Of a stretch of 64,000 nt of DNA, positions 11,429 through 22,714 are shown piece after piece (the stretch's first letter is position 1; each line of letters starts with the position of its first letter). Below the pieces are notes generated by a model. The model was given only the letters and a program-made list of their open reading frames with translations. It was not told the origin of the DNA and ran no database searches. Origin of the DNA: Hydrogenophilales bacterium 16-64-46 (GTDB lineage Bacteria; Pseudomonadota; Gammaproteobacteria; Burkholderiales; Thiobacillaceae). The position numbers and the translations under genes are program-made. The stretch is from assembly GCA_002281775.1 (NCBI GenBank), contig NCGY01000009.1:124001-188000 (forward strand), in the 5' to 3' direction.

Positions 11429-11977
11429 ATGAGCCTCGAACGAGTCAGCTCCGGCCGCAACCTGCCGGACGATATCAATGTGATCATCGAAATTCCCGCC
11501 CATGGCGAGCCGATCAAATACGAAGTGGACAAGGAATCGGGGGCCATGTTCGTCGACCGTTTCATGTCCACCGCCATGCACTACCCATGCAATTATGGTT
11601 ACGTACCGCACACCCTGTCCGAGGATGGCGACCCGGTCGATGTGCTGGTGGTGACGCCGATCCCGCTGATCACCGGCGTGGTGGTGCGTTGCCGGCCGGT
11701 GGGGATGCTGAAGATGACCGACGAAGCCGGCGTGGACGCCAAGCTTCTGGCCGTCCCGGTCGACAAGCTGTGCGGCCTGTACAAGGGCGTGCAGAAGCCC
11801 GATGACCTGCAACCCCTGCTGCTGGCGCAGATTTCCCATTTCTTCGAGCACTATAAAGACCTCGAAAAGGGCAAATGGGTCAAGGTCGAAGGCTGGGTCG
11901 GGGTCGACGACGCGCGCGCGGAAATCCTCGCCGGCGTGGAACGCTACCGGAATTCGGAAGAGAAACCGGCATTTTGA
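11429..11977 (+). CDS. ppa: Inorganic pyrophosphatase (family I)
   Basis: 182 residues. It hydrolyses pyrophosphate to two phosphates with Mg2+. Family I signature region [12 protein letters not shown] holds the metal-binding aspartates; [29 protein letters not shown] and [10 protein letters not shown] complete the active site. ATG 11429 (MSLERVSSG) is preferred to the in-frame ATG at 11414, which lies in a T-rich leader without a ribosome site. Confidence 0.95.
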   Translation: MSLERVSSGRNLPDDINVIIEIPAHGEPIKYEVDKESGAMFVDRFMSTAMHYPCNYGYVPHTLSEDGDPVDVLVVTPIPLITGVVVRCRPVGMLKMTDEAGVDAKLLAVPVDKLCGLYKGVQKPDDLQPLLLAQISHFFEHYKDLEKGKWVKVEGWVGVDDARAEILAGVERYRNSEEKPAF

Positions 11978-12067
11978 GTCACAACACCCGGGTGGCAAGA
12001 TGCAAGCTGCCGGGCGGCAGCGCCGGGCTTGCCAGTGGCGTGTAACCAGTCACCTGAATCCGAACAC

Positions 12068-12619
12068 ATGAAAATCTGCATCGTTTCTGACTCCCACGAC
12101 AACCGCCGCTTGCTGGGTGCGGCGGTCGAACACGCCAAGGCGCGAGGTGCCGAGGCCGTGCTGCACTGCGGCGACGTGGTCGCGCCGACCACGCTGCGCG
12201 TGTTGCAGAAATACGAGCTGCCGGTGCACGTGATCTATGGCAACAACACCGGCGACCTCTACAACATGTCGCGGCTGGCGGCCGAGCCCAACAGCGTGAT
12301 CCGCTACCACGGCCAGGACGCCGCGATCACCCTGGCGGACCGCAGTCTTTTCATGGTGCATTACCCGCATTACGCCCACGCGCTCGCCTGCACCGGCGAC
12401 TATGACCTGGTGTGCTGCGGCCACGACCATCTGTCCAGCGTGGTGCAGGTCGCCAACGTCAAGGGCGGGCATACCTGGCTGGTCAATCCCGGCACTGTCG
12501 GCGGCGTCGGGGCCCCCCCGACCTACATCATGGCCGACCTGGGCGAAATGCGTTTCGACATCGTGACGATCGAGGCCGAACCGGCTTCGGTTTTTCAGCC
12601 CGTCACGCCGCACGTCTGA
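12068..12619 (+). CDS. YfcE/MJ0936-type metallophosphoesterase
   Basis: 183 residues. Calcineurin-like phosphoesterase with the complete metal set: DxH in SDSHDN (about 8-10), GDV (about 36), GNN (about 60) and GHDH (about 119), closing with NPGTVGG. The family hydrolyses phosphodiesters such as the artificial substrate bis-pNPP; the natural substrate is not known. Cytosolic. It follows ppa in the same direction after 90 nt. Confidence 0.88.
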   Translation: MKICIVSDSHDNRRLLGAAVEHAKARGAEAVLHCGDVVAPTTLRVLQKYELPVHVIYGNNTGDLYNMSRLAAEPNSVIRYHGQDAAITLADRSLFMVHYPHYAHALACTGDYDLVCCGHDHLSSVVQVANVKGGHTWLVNPGTVGGVGAPPTYIMADLGEMRFDIVTIEAEPASVFQPVTPHV

Positions 12620-12690
12620 ATGCCTGTCTGCCGCATGGGCTTTTGCGCCAGCATCCCGCCTGACGGCCCTCTGGTCCCGCTCCCGGTGTC

Positions 12691-13236
12691 ATGACTTCCG
12701 GCAACGACGATTTCGATTACGAATCCGCACTCGCGGCCTGCGCACGCGGAGAGGCATTCGCGCTGGAGGCGCTCTACCGGCGCGAGAGCAGATGGCTGGG
12801 CGGGGTTGCGTTCAGGATATTGCGCGACCGCGCGCTGGCCGAGGAGGCGCTGCACGATGCCTTTCTGCAAATCTGGCAGAAGGCGCACACCTTCGATCGC
12901 AACCTGGGCTCGGGACGGGGCTGGATCTACACCGTGGTGCGTCACCGCGCGCTCGGCATGATGCGTGGCCAGACGCGCGAGGTCGCGGTCGACGACGTCG
13001 CCGCACTGGCTGATGCGCGCAGCGAGGCGGTCCATCCGCACGACGGGCGGGATAGCGCGGCCGACATCGACAAATGTCTGGAGGGGCTCGCGCCCGAACG
13101 CCGCGAATCCATCCTCCTGGCCTTCCTGGACGGCTATTCTCACGAGCAGATTGCGCGCGCGCTCGCCACGCCGCTCGGCACCGTCAAATCCTGGATCAAA
13201 CGCGGGCTGGCGAGTCTGAAGGAGTGTCTCTCGTGA
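12691..13236 (+). CDS. ECF RNA polymerase sigma factor (SigK/RskA type)
   Basis: 181 residues. Region 2 includes LAEEALHDAFLQIWQKAHTF and the promoter-melting part GRGWIYTVVRHRAL. Region 4 carries the helix-turn-helix GYSHEQIARALATPLGTVKS with WIKRGLASLKECL. The partner anti-sigma gene overlaps the stop codon, so this is an alternative sigma factor held inactive until a signal arrives. It lies directly upstream of phoX. Confidence 0.93.
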   Translation: MTSGNDDFDYESALAACARGEAFALEALYRRESRWLGGVAFRILRDRALAEEALHDAFLQIWQKAHTFDRNLGSGRGWIYTVVRHRALGMMRGQTREVAVDDVAALADARSEAVHPHDGRDSAADIDKCLEGLAPERRESILLAFLDGYSHEQIARALATPLGTVKSWIKRGLASLKECLS

Positions 13237-13934
13237 GCATGAAGGAAACCGACGACCATCTGCCCGATGCGGACGACCTCGCTGCGCACTACGTGCTCGG
13301 CCTGCTCGAACCCGACGCGCAGCAGGCGGCGGAAAAGCGCATGGCGCAGGATCGTGGGTTCGCGCGTGCGGTCTACGACTGGCAGGACCGCCTGCTGCCG
13401 CTGGGCCAGCGCGTGGCCCCACACGAGGTCTCTGCGGGCGTGTTGGCGCGCCTGCTGGAACGCATCGGCGGACGGAAGCCGGTTGCACCTGCCTGGTGGA
13501 GGCGTGCCGGTTTGTGGCAGGCAGTCACTGCGTTCTCCCTCGTGCTGGCGGTGGCGCTCGCCTTGCGTGGCCCGCTTGCGCCAGAAAGCGCGAGCGCGCC
13601 GCGCTATCTGGCCGTGCTCAACTCGCCGGGCAACGAAGCCGTGTGGGTGGTCGAAGTCGCTGCCGGGGAGGTACTGACGCTCAAACCCGTCGGCACCATG
13701 CCGGCCATCCCCACGGCAAAATCGCTCCAGTTCTGGACCAAACCCAAGGGCGCGGACAAGCCGACCTCACTGGGCCTCGTGCAGGCAGGCCAGGCACTCG
13801 AAGTGCCGCGCGCGAAGCTGCCGGCAGTCGAAGCCGAGCAGTTGTTCGAAGTGACGCTCGAACCCGAGTACGGCTCGCCCACCGGCCGGCCGACCGGCCC
13901 CGTCCTCGCCATCGGGCGCATGATCGCGCTCTGA
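13233..13934 (+). CDS. RskA-like transmembrane anti-sigma factor
   Basis: 233 residues from GTG 13233; GTGA overlaps the sigma stop codon, giving translational coupling. Cytoplasmic sigma-binding part (about 1-85, with DLAAHYVLGLLEPDAQQAAE), one membrane helix (about 92-111, LWQAVTAFSLVLAVALAL), then a periplasmic RskA-type domain with LQFWTKPKGADKPTSLGLV. The domain order is that of anti-sigma-K. By analogy, proteolysis on the periplasmic side would free the sigma factor; the signal is unknown. Confidence 0.88.
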   Translation: MSMKETDDHLPDADDLAAHYVLGLLEPDAQQAAEKRMAQDRGFARAVYDWQDRLLPLGQRVAPHEVSAGVLARLLERIGGRKPVAPAWWRRAGLWQAVTAFSLVLAVALALRGPLAPESASAPRYLAVLNSPGNEAVWVVEVAAGEVLTLKPVGTMPAIPTAKSLQFWTKPKGADKPTSLGLVQAGQALEVPRAKLPAVEAEQLFEVTLEPEYGSPTGRPTGPVLAIGRMIAL

Positions 13935-13989
13935 CACCGGCGGGCTTCGTCCTTGCCGCAGGCCGGGGCGTGGCAGCGAATCGGCCGCG

Positions 13990-14023
13990 CCTTCATCAAG
14001 CTGTCATTCCCGCTGACTAGATT
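13990..14023 (+). promoter_or_regulatory. Pho-box-like promoter of phoX
   Basis: CCTTCAT (13990-13996), 4 bp, CTGTCAT (14001-14007), exactly 10 bp, then -10 TAGATT (14018-14023). The second half-site is identical to the E. coli PhoB half-site CTGTCAT and the first matches at 5 of 7. Half-site period (11 bp) and the 10-bp distance to the -10 copy the E. coli pstS promoter. Predicted start near 14030, about 74 nt before phoX. Confidence 0.7.
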
Positions 14024-14103
14024 GCCACTCGCACGCGAGCGGGCTCGACCGGCAGGATTCCACTTCTCGCGTGGCTTTTTTCCACCCACCGCGAGAGGAC
14101 ACC

Positions 14104-16173
14104 ATGTTTTCGAATGACGAATCGAACAATCCTTCGACCCACGCCTCCATGCAGGACGTGATCGACAACTGCAACCATGAGCGCCGTTTTTTCCTGAAGT
14201 GCTCGCTCGGCACCGCCACCCTCGCTACCTTCGCCGGCGCTGGCCTGTCTGCCAACGCCATGGCCAAGGCGCTGGTCGCCCCTGCCGCGACCCTGCCGCT
14301 GATCGGCTTCACCCCGGTGGCGGCCAACACCGTACCGATGACCGACGCCGTGACCGTGCCGGCTGGCTATACCGCTCGCGTGGTCGTGGCCTGGGGCGAT
14401 GCCATCATGCCCGCGCCGCACTGGGATCCCGCGACCGAGATGACCGAAAGCATCCAGCGGCGCACCTACGGCGCGCACACCGACGGCATGCATTTTTTCC
14501 CGCTGTCGAGCGACAGGCGTGAAGGCAGCAAGCGCGGTCTGCTGGTGGCCAACAACGAATACAACGACCCCGGCCTGCTGTTCAACACCGCCACCTATTC
14601 CGCCGACGCCATGACTATCGAGCGCGCACGCGCGCAGCAGGCTGCTCACGGCGTCAGCATCGCCGAGGTGCATCAGCCCCGCCGCAACGGTCCCTGGCTG
14701 GTCGAGCGTCTGTCTGCCTACGGCCGTCGCATCACTGCCAACACCCCGATGCGCATCGCTGGCCCGGCTGCCGGCCACCCCCTGATGCAGACCGCTGACG
14801 ACGCCAGCGGCCGCCGCGTCCTGGGCACGCTGAACAACTGCGCCAACGGCTATACGCCCTGGGGTACCTACCTCACCTGCGAAGAAAACTGGAACGGCTA
14901 CTTCGGCAGCACCGACGCCGGTTTTGTCCAGACCGCCGAGGAAAAGCGCTATGGCGTCAGCGCCACGGGCTTCGGCTATCGCTGGCACGAAGTCGACCCG
15001 CGCTTCGACGTGCGCGTCAACCCCAACGAACCGCACCGCTTCGGCTGGGTGGTCGAGATCGACCCCTTCGACCCGAACAGCGTGCCGGTCAAGCGCACCG
15101 CGCTCGGCCGAATCAAGCATGAAGGCGCGTGGAGCGTGGTCGACGACAAGCGCAACGTGGCGGTGTACATGGGCGACGACGAGCGCAACGAATACGTCTA
15201 CAAGTTCGTGGCCGCGCGCAAGTACATCGAGTCGGACGACAAGAACCGCTTCCGCAACATGCTGGACGAAGGCACCCTGTACGTCGCGCGTTTCAACGCC
15301 GACGGCAGCGGCGAATGGCTGCCGCTGGTGTGGGGCCAGAACGGCCTGACGCCGGAAAACGGTTTTGCCGACCAGGCCGAAGTGCTGATCAAGACCCGCC
15401 AGGCCGCCGACCGCCTCGGTGCGACCATGATGGACCGTCCCGAGTGGGGCGCGGTACATCCGCACACCCGCGAGGTCTATATGACCATGACCAACAACAG
15501 CCGCCGGGGTGATACGCCGGTGTCGTCCAACAGCATCGACGGCAGCACCGGTGCGGGCTCGGCCAAGCCCGCGGTCGACGCGGCCAACCCGCGTCCCGAC
15601 AATGATTTCGGTCATATCGTGCGCTGGCGTGAAACCGGCAACGTCGTCACCGCGACCACCTTCGAGTGGGACCTGTTCGTGCAGTGCGGCGACAAGGCCA
15701 CGACCAAGACCCTGGGTTCGTCCTACACCCCGGTCGAATTCGACGGCCAGACCGTGGGCTACGCCGGCAACATCAACGGCGACGACTACGGTGCGCCCGA
15801 TGGCCTGTGGTTCGACCAGGATGGTCGCCTGTGGATCCAGACCGACCAGGCTGGCGACGCCCAGGGGGACTGGGCCAACATCGGCGGCAACGTCATGATG
15901 TGCGCCGACGTCACGACCGGCGAGACCCGCCGCTTCCTGACCGCCCCGCCCAACGCCGAAGTGACCGGCGTGACCGCCACCCCGGACGGCAAGACCATGT
16001 TCGTGGGCATCCAGCACCCGGGCGAAGACTGGGTTGGCAGCTACGTCGCCAACTCGTCCTGGCCCGACAACGCGGCCAACGGTGCGACCACCGCCAGCAG
16101 TGCTGGTGCGGTCAAGCCGCGTTCGGCCGTGGTTGTGATCACCAAGGACGACGGTGGCGTGATCGGCAGCTGA
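14104..16173 (+). CDS. phoX: PhoX-family secreted phosphatase (DUF839)
   Basis: 689 residues. A twin-arginine signal is visible: RR at 27-28 in HERRFFLKCS followed by a hydrophobic run to ANAMAKA, so a folded, cofactor-loaded enzyme would be exported. The body shows the PhoX pattern NNCANGYTPWGTYLTCEENW, HPHTREVYMTMTNNSR and ADQAEVLIKTRQAADRLG. Known PhoX enzymes are Ca/Fe-dependent alkaline phosphatases that release phosphate from phosphoesters. Start ATG 14104 follows GAGAGG. The Pho-box promoter supports the assignment; PhoX-like proteins of other function exist, so the activity is an inference. Confidence 0.88.
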   Translation: MFSNDESNNPSTHASMQDVIDNCNHERRFFLKCSLGTATLATFAGAGLSANAMAKALVAPAATLPLIGFTPVAANTVPMTDAVTVPAGYTARVVVAWGDAIMPAPHWDPATEMTESIQRRTYGAHTDGMHFFPLSSDRREGSKRGLLVANNEYNDPGLLFNTATYSADAMTIERARAQQAAHGVSIAEVHQPRRNGPWLVERLSAYGRRITANTPMRIAGPAAGHPLMQTADDASGRRVLGTLNNCANGYTPWGTYLTCEENWNGYFGSTDAGFVQTAEEKRYGVSATGFGYRWHEVDPRFDVRVNPNEPHRFGWVVEIDPFDPNSVPVKRTALGRIKHEGAWSVVDDKRNVAVYMGDDERNEYVYKFVAARKYIESDDKNRFRNMLDEGTLYVARFNADGSGEWLPLVWGQNGLTPENGFADQAEVLIKTRQAADRLGATMMDRPEWGAVHPHTREVYMTMTNNSRRGDTPVSSNSIDGSTGAGSAKPAVDAANPRPDNDFGHIVRWRETGNVVTATTFEWDLFVQCGDKATTKTLGSSYTPVEFDGQTVGYAGNINGDDYGAPDGLWFDQDGRLWIQTDQAGDAQGDWANIGGNVMMCADVTTGETRRFLTAPPNAEVTGVTATPDGKTMFVGIQHPGEDWVGSYVANSSWPDNAANGATTASSAGAVKPRSAVVVITKDDGGVIGS

Positions 16174-16191
16174 TCGCCGGCGTCACACACG

Positions 16192-16225
16192 AAACGGGCA
16201 GGCCGCGAGGCCTGCCCGTTTTTTT
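16192..16225 (+). terminator. Strong intrinsic terminator after phoX
   Basis: 13-bp perfect stem AAACGGGCAGGCC/GGCCTGCCCGTTT with GCGA tetraloop, then a T run. It separates phoX from the convergent DUF4394 gene. The A tract before the stem could let it work in both directions. Confidence 0.9.
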
Positions 16226-16263
16226 ATAGCCTGCCGCGCCGGGACGGGCGCGGCAACCCGTCG

Positions 16264-17145
16264 TCAGGCCTGCGGCTTGCGACGGCGTGCCATCCAGCCC
16301 ACCAGGCCGAGGCCGGCGAGCATCATGGCGTAGGTTTCGGCCTCGGGCACCGGCGCGGCCGTCATGCCCGCGAGCAGCGGCGTGGCGTCGCCGAACTCGC
16401 CGAGCAGGGTGGCGGCCCCGGTGGCCAGGTCGATACCGTATAGCCCGCTGAGCCCGGTGACACCGCTGGTCAGCGTGGCGTAGGCACTGCCGTCCGCGAG
16501 GATGTCGAAACCGAAGGCACCGATGGTGTCGAGACCCAGCGAGCCGACCGCCGTGATGGTCGGCGTGTTGAAGGCGCTGGTGGCCAGGTACAGCATGTCC
16601 GACGTGAAGTCGATGTAGTACAGCGAGGTCGCGGCCGGGGCCGGATCGTTGGTGGAGTTGGTGTAGGCCACGCCGCCGAAATTCGTGGGAATCACCGACG
16701 TGGTGTTGCCGATCACGCCGGTGTCGGCGTTGATGGCGAAGTTGCTGCCATCGGAGCTGACCAGGCGCAGGGACGAGCCAGCAGCAGCGTCCGCCACGGG
16801 ATTGAAGTCCATGCCATACGACAGCATGGGGTCGATGCTCGCCCCGCTCAGCGTGGAATGCAGGGTGGCCGCGCCGGTCGTGATGTCTAGGGTGTACAGC
16901 ATGTTGTCGGTGCCGACGCCGTAAACCTTGTTGTCGCCCGGGCGGGTGTCGATGCCGACGATGCGGGCACCGGGCGTGATGCCGGTGATCTCGACGAAAG
17001 GCCCGAGCATCGACGGGCTGGCGCTGTCGAAGCTGGTGAGGCGGTTATCGGTGGTAACGGCGACAAGCTCGACGGCCTGGGCCGCGCTGGCTGCCAGCAA
17101 ACCGCCCGCGGCGAGGGCGGCGGCGATGCGTTGTGACTGTTTCAT
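16264..17145 (-). CDS. DUF4394 PEP-CTERM surface protein
   Basis: 293 residues from ATG 17145 (GAGGAGCTTC ribosome site). Sec signal peptide MKQSQRIAAALAAGGLLAAS, then a DUF4394-like repeat domain (LVAVTTDNRLTSFDSASP, VYGVGTDNMLYTLD) that probably folds as a beta-propeller, and a C-terminal PEP-CTERM tail: PVPEAETYAMMLAGLGLVG plus an Arg-rich end. The tail is recognised by an exosortase, cleaved after transfer to the outside and linked to the envelope or exopolysaccharide. No enzymatic motif seen. It is the only PEP-CTERM gene here on the minus strand and lacks the palindrome promoter on its own strand. Confidence 0.88.
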   Translation of the reverse strand: MKQSQRIAAALAAGGLLAASAAQAVELVAVTTDNRLTSFDSASPSMLGPFVEITGITPGARIVGIDTRPGDNKVYGVGTDNMLYTLDITTGAATLHSTLSGASIDPMLSYGMDFNPVADAAAGSSLRLVSSDGSNFAINADTGVIGNTTSVIPTNFGGVAYTNSTNDPAPAATSLYYIDFTSDMLYLATSAFNTPTITAVGSLGLDTIGAFGFDILADGSAYATLTSGVTGLSGLYGIDLATGAATLLGEFGDATPLLAGMTAAPVPEAETYAMMLAGLGLVGWMARRRKPQA

Positions 17146-17284
17146 GGTGAAGCTCCTCGTGGTTGCGATGTAGACGATGAAATAGGATTTGCGTACGTGG
17201 ACGAGTGACTCGCCCGTACCCACTACACGCGCTTGTCGGGTGTGGATGCGAGAGCACGAAATTTTTTCCCCCGCACCGTGCGAC

Positions 17285-17349
17285 TGAGCCGAACGGGCCA
17301 GTCTGGCGCGTTCTGCATAAACATGGGCTCCACATCGCGTCGCTAAGCT
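17285..17349 (+). promoter_or_regulatory. Palindrome-type promoter 1 (nuclease)
   Basis: TGAGCC-GAAC-GGGCCA at 17285-17300, proposed -10 TAAGCT at 17344-17349, 59 bp from palindrome start to -10. The Pho half-site position (17327-17333) is poorly conserved here. Start of transcription expected near 17356, 24 nt before the nuclease start codon. Confidence 0.5.
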
Positions 17350-17379
17350 TGCCGGGTTCGTTCAACCTGGAGTCCCGCC

Positions 17380-19557
<2,178 letters not shown>

Positions 19558-19559
19558 GA

Positions 19560-19624
19560 TGAGCCTAACGGGCCATGTCGTCCTGCCCGCGACGCGTTGG
19601 CATGACACATCGGCCCGGTATCGT
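19560..19624 (+). promoter_or_regulatory. Palindrome-type promoter 2 (5'-nucleotidase)
   Basis: TGAGCC-TAAC-GGGCCA at 19560-19575, two bases after the nuclease stop codon. ATGACAC (19602-19608, 4 of 7 to CTGTCAT), 10 bp, then -10 TATCGT (19619-19624): 59 bp from palindrome start. Start expected near 19631; the leader of about 90 nt precedes the start codon at 19724. Confidence 0.55.
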
Positions 19625-19723
19625 TCCCGGCGTGTTCAGTTACGTCGCCCGCCCGGTCCTAGCCGCCGGCACGCGACCTGACCCGCTGCCTTTACCGACC
19701 AGATAAATCGACTGGAGTCCTGC

Positions 19724-22057
19724 ATGAAACCCGCCGTCCGTACACTCAGCCTCGCCCTGGCGCTGGCGTTCAGCTTCACCCACCCGGCCTCGGCCGAAGA
19801 GCTCACCGTGCTGCACATCGGCGACCAGGAATCCTGGCTGATTTCCGCCCAGGGCAACCTGCGCGACGACGCCAGCCAGAGCATCTCCTTCTACGGTGGC
19901 GTCGACCGCCTGGCCACCGTCGTTGCCAACGCCAAAGCTGCGGCGGCCACAGCCGGACGCTCGGTCATCACCCTCAATGCCGGCGACAGCCTGCTGCCCG
20001 GCCCGCGCCTCACCGCCAGCTTCGACCATCTCGCCACCGCCCACGCCGACGGCGGCCAGGATTTCTACGACGCCATCGCCAACCGCCTCATCGGCGTCGA
20101 CGCGGTGACCTTTGGCAACCATGAATTCGACCTCGACAACACCGGCCCGGTTGCCGCGCGTTTTGCCGAGGTGTCCGGCAGCACCTACCTGTCGGTCAAC
20201 CTCGACTTCGACGTCACGCCGGAACTGGCCGCGCTCAAGGCCGCTGGCAAGGTCGCGCCGTCCAAGATCATCACCACCGCGGGCGGCAAGAAGGTCGGCA
20301 TCGTCGGGGCCACCACGCCGCTCCTGCCCAGCATCTCCTCGCCGCCCGCCGGCATCATGAAGAACTGGAGCGCCGGCAACAGTGAAACGCAGAACCTCGA
20401 TGCCATGGTGCCGCTGATCCAGGCCGAAGTGGACCGCCTGCGCAGCCAGGAAGACGTCTCCGTGGTCATCCTGATGAGCCACCTGCAGAATGCGCAGAAC
20501 GAAATCGGCCAGGTCGTGCCGCAACTGCGCGATGTCGACCTGGTCATCTCGGGCGGCGGGCATGAGTTGATGAGCGACCCTGACGACCTGCTGATCCTGA
20601 GCTTCGGTGCGCCGGTCATTGCCCCCACCTACACCACCCATCCGGTCTATTCCACCGATGCCGACGGCCAGCAGGTGCCGGTCGTCACCGGCCACTTCGG
20701 CAATCGCTACGTGGGTGAAGTCAACCTGACCCTCGATGACGTGACCGGCGAGGTCACCAGCCTCGACAGCACCCGCATGATTCGCGTGTCCGGTGAAGCT
20801 GCCGACGCCGACAGCGTGAGCGGAGACGCCACGGTATTCGCCCAGGCGGTGCAGCCGGTGATGGATTACATCGCCGTGCTCAACACCCAGATCATCGGCA
20901 GCACCGCCGTCAAGCTCAACGGCCCCACCCACGCGTCCTGCCCGCTGGCCCCCTGCGAATACACCGAAGGCGTGCGCAACGCCGAAACCGGCCTCGGCAA
21001 CCTGGTCGCCGACGCCATGCGCTTTGCCGGCAATACCGACGTCGCCATCCAGAACGGCGGTGGCATCCGCACCAGCATCGGCGCAGCGGGCAACCTGTCG
21101 GTGGGCGACACCTTCAACATCCTGCCATTCACCAACCTGGTGAAGCGCGCCCCGGTGGTCACCGCCGCGCAGTTGAAAGATCTGCTGGAGCACGCCGTGG
21201 CCGCCTCCACCCCCAACGGCAGCCCGCAGGGCCGCTTCGCCCAGGTGTCCGGCATGCAGGTGGACTACGACACCCACCAGCTTGCGCGCAGCACCGGCCT
21301 CCCCGGCAGCGGCGAACGCATCCGCCGCATCGTGCTCGACGACGGCAGCGTGCTGGTCGAAGACGGCAACGTGGTGGCGGGCGCGCGCAGCGTCAGCTTC
21401 GCCACCATCGACTTCCTCGCCAACGGCGGCGACGGCTATCCCTTCGCCGAAAACGCCATCGTGTTCGAGAACAACCCCTTCTCGATCACCTACCAGCAGG
21501 CGCTCGCCGACTACCTCCAGACCGCCAAGGCCGACGGTGGTCTGCAGCGTCTCGACGCCGCCGACGGCGACGAAGTCACCGCCAATGTCTACGGCGAAGA
21601 AAACGCCTTCGACCTGCACGGTCGCCTGGTCGATCTGGCCGTCGGGGTTGCCGCGCCGGGCCAGACCTACACCGGCAACGCCGGCCGCAACATCCTCACC
21701 GGCGGCAGCGGTGACGACACCTTCGTCGGCGGGGCCGGCGTCGACGTGATCACCGGCGGCGCGGGCGGCGACATCATCGTTTTCACCTCGCTGCGCGACG
21801 CCGGCGACGTCATTGCCGACTTCACCCCCTACGCCGACCGCATCGACGTGTCCGCGCTGCTCGCCAGCCTTGGCTGCGCGGCCGGCTGCGACCCCGTCGG
21901 CGAAGGCTGGCTGCGCAGCGTCGACGTGCGCGGCGGCCTGCGCCTGCAGATCGACGCCGACGGCGCGGCCGGCCCCGGCAAGTTCCGCGCGCTGGCCACG
22001 CTCAAGGGCCTCACCGCAAAACAGTTTGCCCCGGCCCGTGACCTGATTCTTCCCTGA
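19724..22057 (+). CDS. Secreted 5'-nucleotidase (UshA-like) with RTX tail
   Basis: 777 residues. Sec signal (1-25), metallophosphoesterase domain (about 27-340: LHIGDQESW, LNAGDSLLPG, FGNHEFDLD, VVILMSHLQN, SGGGHE), 5'-nucleotidase C-terminal domain (about 390-620: NAETGLGNLVADAMRFAG, QNGGGIRTS, FLANGGDGYPF) and an RTX-like tail (GGSGDDTFVGGAGVDVITGG). The enzyme removes phosphate from nucleotides and would use the products of the upstream nuclease. The usual first metal-binding motif DxH is replaced by GDQES, as in some alkaline-phosphatase-like 5'-nucleotidases. Two PEP-CTERM genes follow as an operon. Confidence 0.9.
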   Translation: MKPAVRTLSLALALAFSFTHPASAEELTVLHIGDQESWLISAQGNLRDDASQSISFYGGVDRLATVVANAKAAAATAGRSVITLNAGDSLLPGPRLTASFDHLATAHADGGQDFYDAIANRLIGVDAVTFGNHEFDLDNTGPVAARFAEVSGSTYLSVNLDFDVTPELAALKAAGKVAPSKIITTAGGKKVGIVGATTPLLPSISSPPAGIMKNWSAGNSETQNLDAMVPLIQAEVDRLRSQEDVSVVILMSHLQNAQNEIGQVVPQLRDVDLVISGGGHELMSDPDDLLILSFGAPVIAPTYTTHPVYSTDADGQQVPVVTGHFGNRYVGEVNLTLDDVTGEVTSLDSTRMIRVSGEAADADSVSGDATVFAQAVQPVMDYIAVLNTQIIGSTAVKLNGPTHASCPLAPCEYTEGVRNAETGLGNLVADAMRFAGNTDVAIQNGGGIRTSIGAAGNLSVGDTFNILPFTNLVKRAPVVTAAQLKDLLEHAVAASTPNGSPQGRFAQVSGMQVDYDTHQLARSTGLPGSGERIRRIVLDDGSVLVEDGNVVAGARSVSFATIDFLANGGDGYPFAENAIVFENNPFSITYQQALADYLQTAKADGGLQRLDAADGDEVTANVYGEENAFDLHGRLVDLAVGVAAPGQTYTGNAGRNILTGGSGDDTFVGGAGVDVITGGAGGDIIVFTSLRDAGDVIADFTPYADRIDVSALLASLGCAAGCDPVGEGWLRSVDVRGGLRLQIDADGAAGPGKFRALATLKGLTAKQFAPARDLILP

Positions 22058-22095
22058 GCCGCCCCTGCATCCAATTTCCAACGAAAGGAACCATC

Positions 22096-22614
22096 ATGAT
22101 CAAGACCCACCTACTCGCCGTCGCACTGGGCCTCGCGCTTGCCGCCCCCGCCGCCCAGGCTGCGATCCAGACCTGGACCGTCGCCGGCACCGTCGACTCG
22201 GGTTCCCTGCTGGGCACGAGCTACAGTGGCAGCTTCAGCTTCGACGACAGCGCCCTCGTCGGTGCGGGCAGTGAATACCTGCCCGTCGCCAGCCTCGATT
22301 TCGTGTTCGAAGGCGTGCATTTCGACGCCGCCGACGCGGCTGCGGGCTCGGTCGCCGAAGTCGCCTTCGAGGCAGGCGTGTTCCTCGGCCTGTCCTACAT
22401 CGTCGACGCCGCCGCCCATCCCTTTGCGCTCATCCCCGGCTTTGCCGACAGCAGCGATGCCTACTTCGCCTACGACGCCGTGCTGCCCGCGTTGGGCGGT
22501 GCCGGCGACGCCATCTACGCCCCTGTTCCCGAACCCAAGGACTGGCTGCTGATGCTGGCCGGTCTCGGCATCGTCGGCCTGATGGTCGAGCGCAACAAGC
22601 GCCGCGTGGTTTGA
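22096..22614 (+). CDS. Small PEP-CTERM protein, variant tail
   Basis: 172 residues. Signal peptide MIKTHLLAVALGLALAAPAA, a beta-rich domain without known motifs (TWTVAGTVDSGSLLGTSYSG resembles other PEP-CTERM filler domains) and a sorting tail PVPEPKDWLLMLAGLGIVGL ending ERNKRRVV. This tail has the classic PEP core, while the other five in the window use PEAETYAMMLAGLGLVG. It lies 38 nt after the nucleotidase with AAAGGAACC, in the same operon. Confidence 0.82.
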   Translation: MIKTHLLAVALGLALAAPAAQAAIQTWTVAGTVDSGSLLGTSYSGSFSFDDSALVGAGSEYLPVASLDFVFEGVHFDAADAAAGSVAEVAFEAGVFLGLSYIVDAAAHPFALIPGFADSSDAYFAYDAVLPALGGAGDAIYAPVPEPKDWLLMLAGLGIVGLMVERNKRRVV

Positions 22615-22626
22615 CCCGCGTTACAT

Positions 22627-22651
22627 GGCGGGAAGCCTTTCCCGCCGTTTT
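22627..22651 (+). terminator. Hairpin between two PEP-CTERM genes
   Basis: GGCGGGAA (22627-22634) / TTCCCGCC (22639-22646) followed by GTTTT. Moderate terminator; partial read-through would set the level of the next gene. The core GGGAA/TTCCC is like the REP units at 31.3-32.0 kb but lacks their flanks. Confidence 0.5.
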
Positions 22652-22714
22652 GCCACCCGAACGCCCGCAACCGTAACCCCCACCTCGTAACCTCCACCTC
22701 ACAGGAGAACTGCC

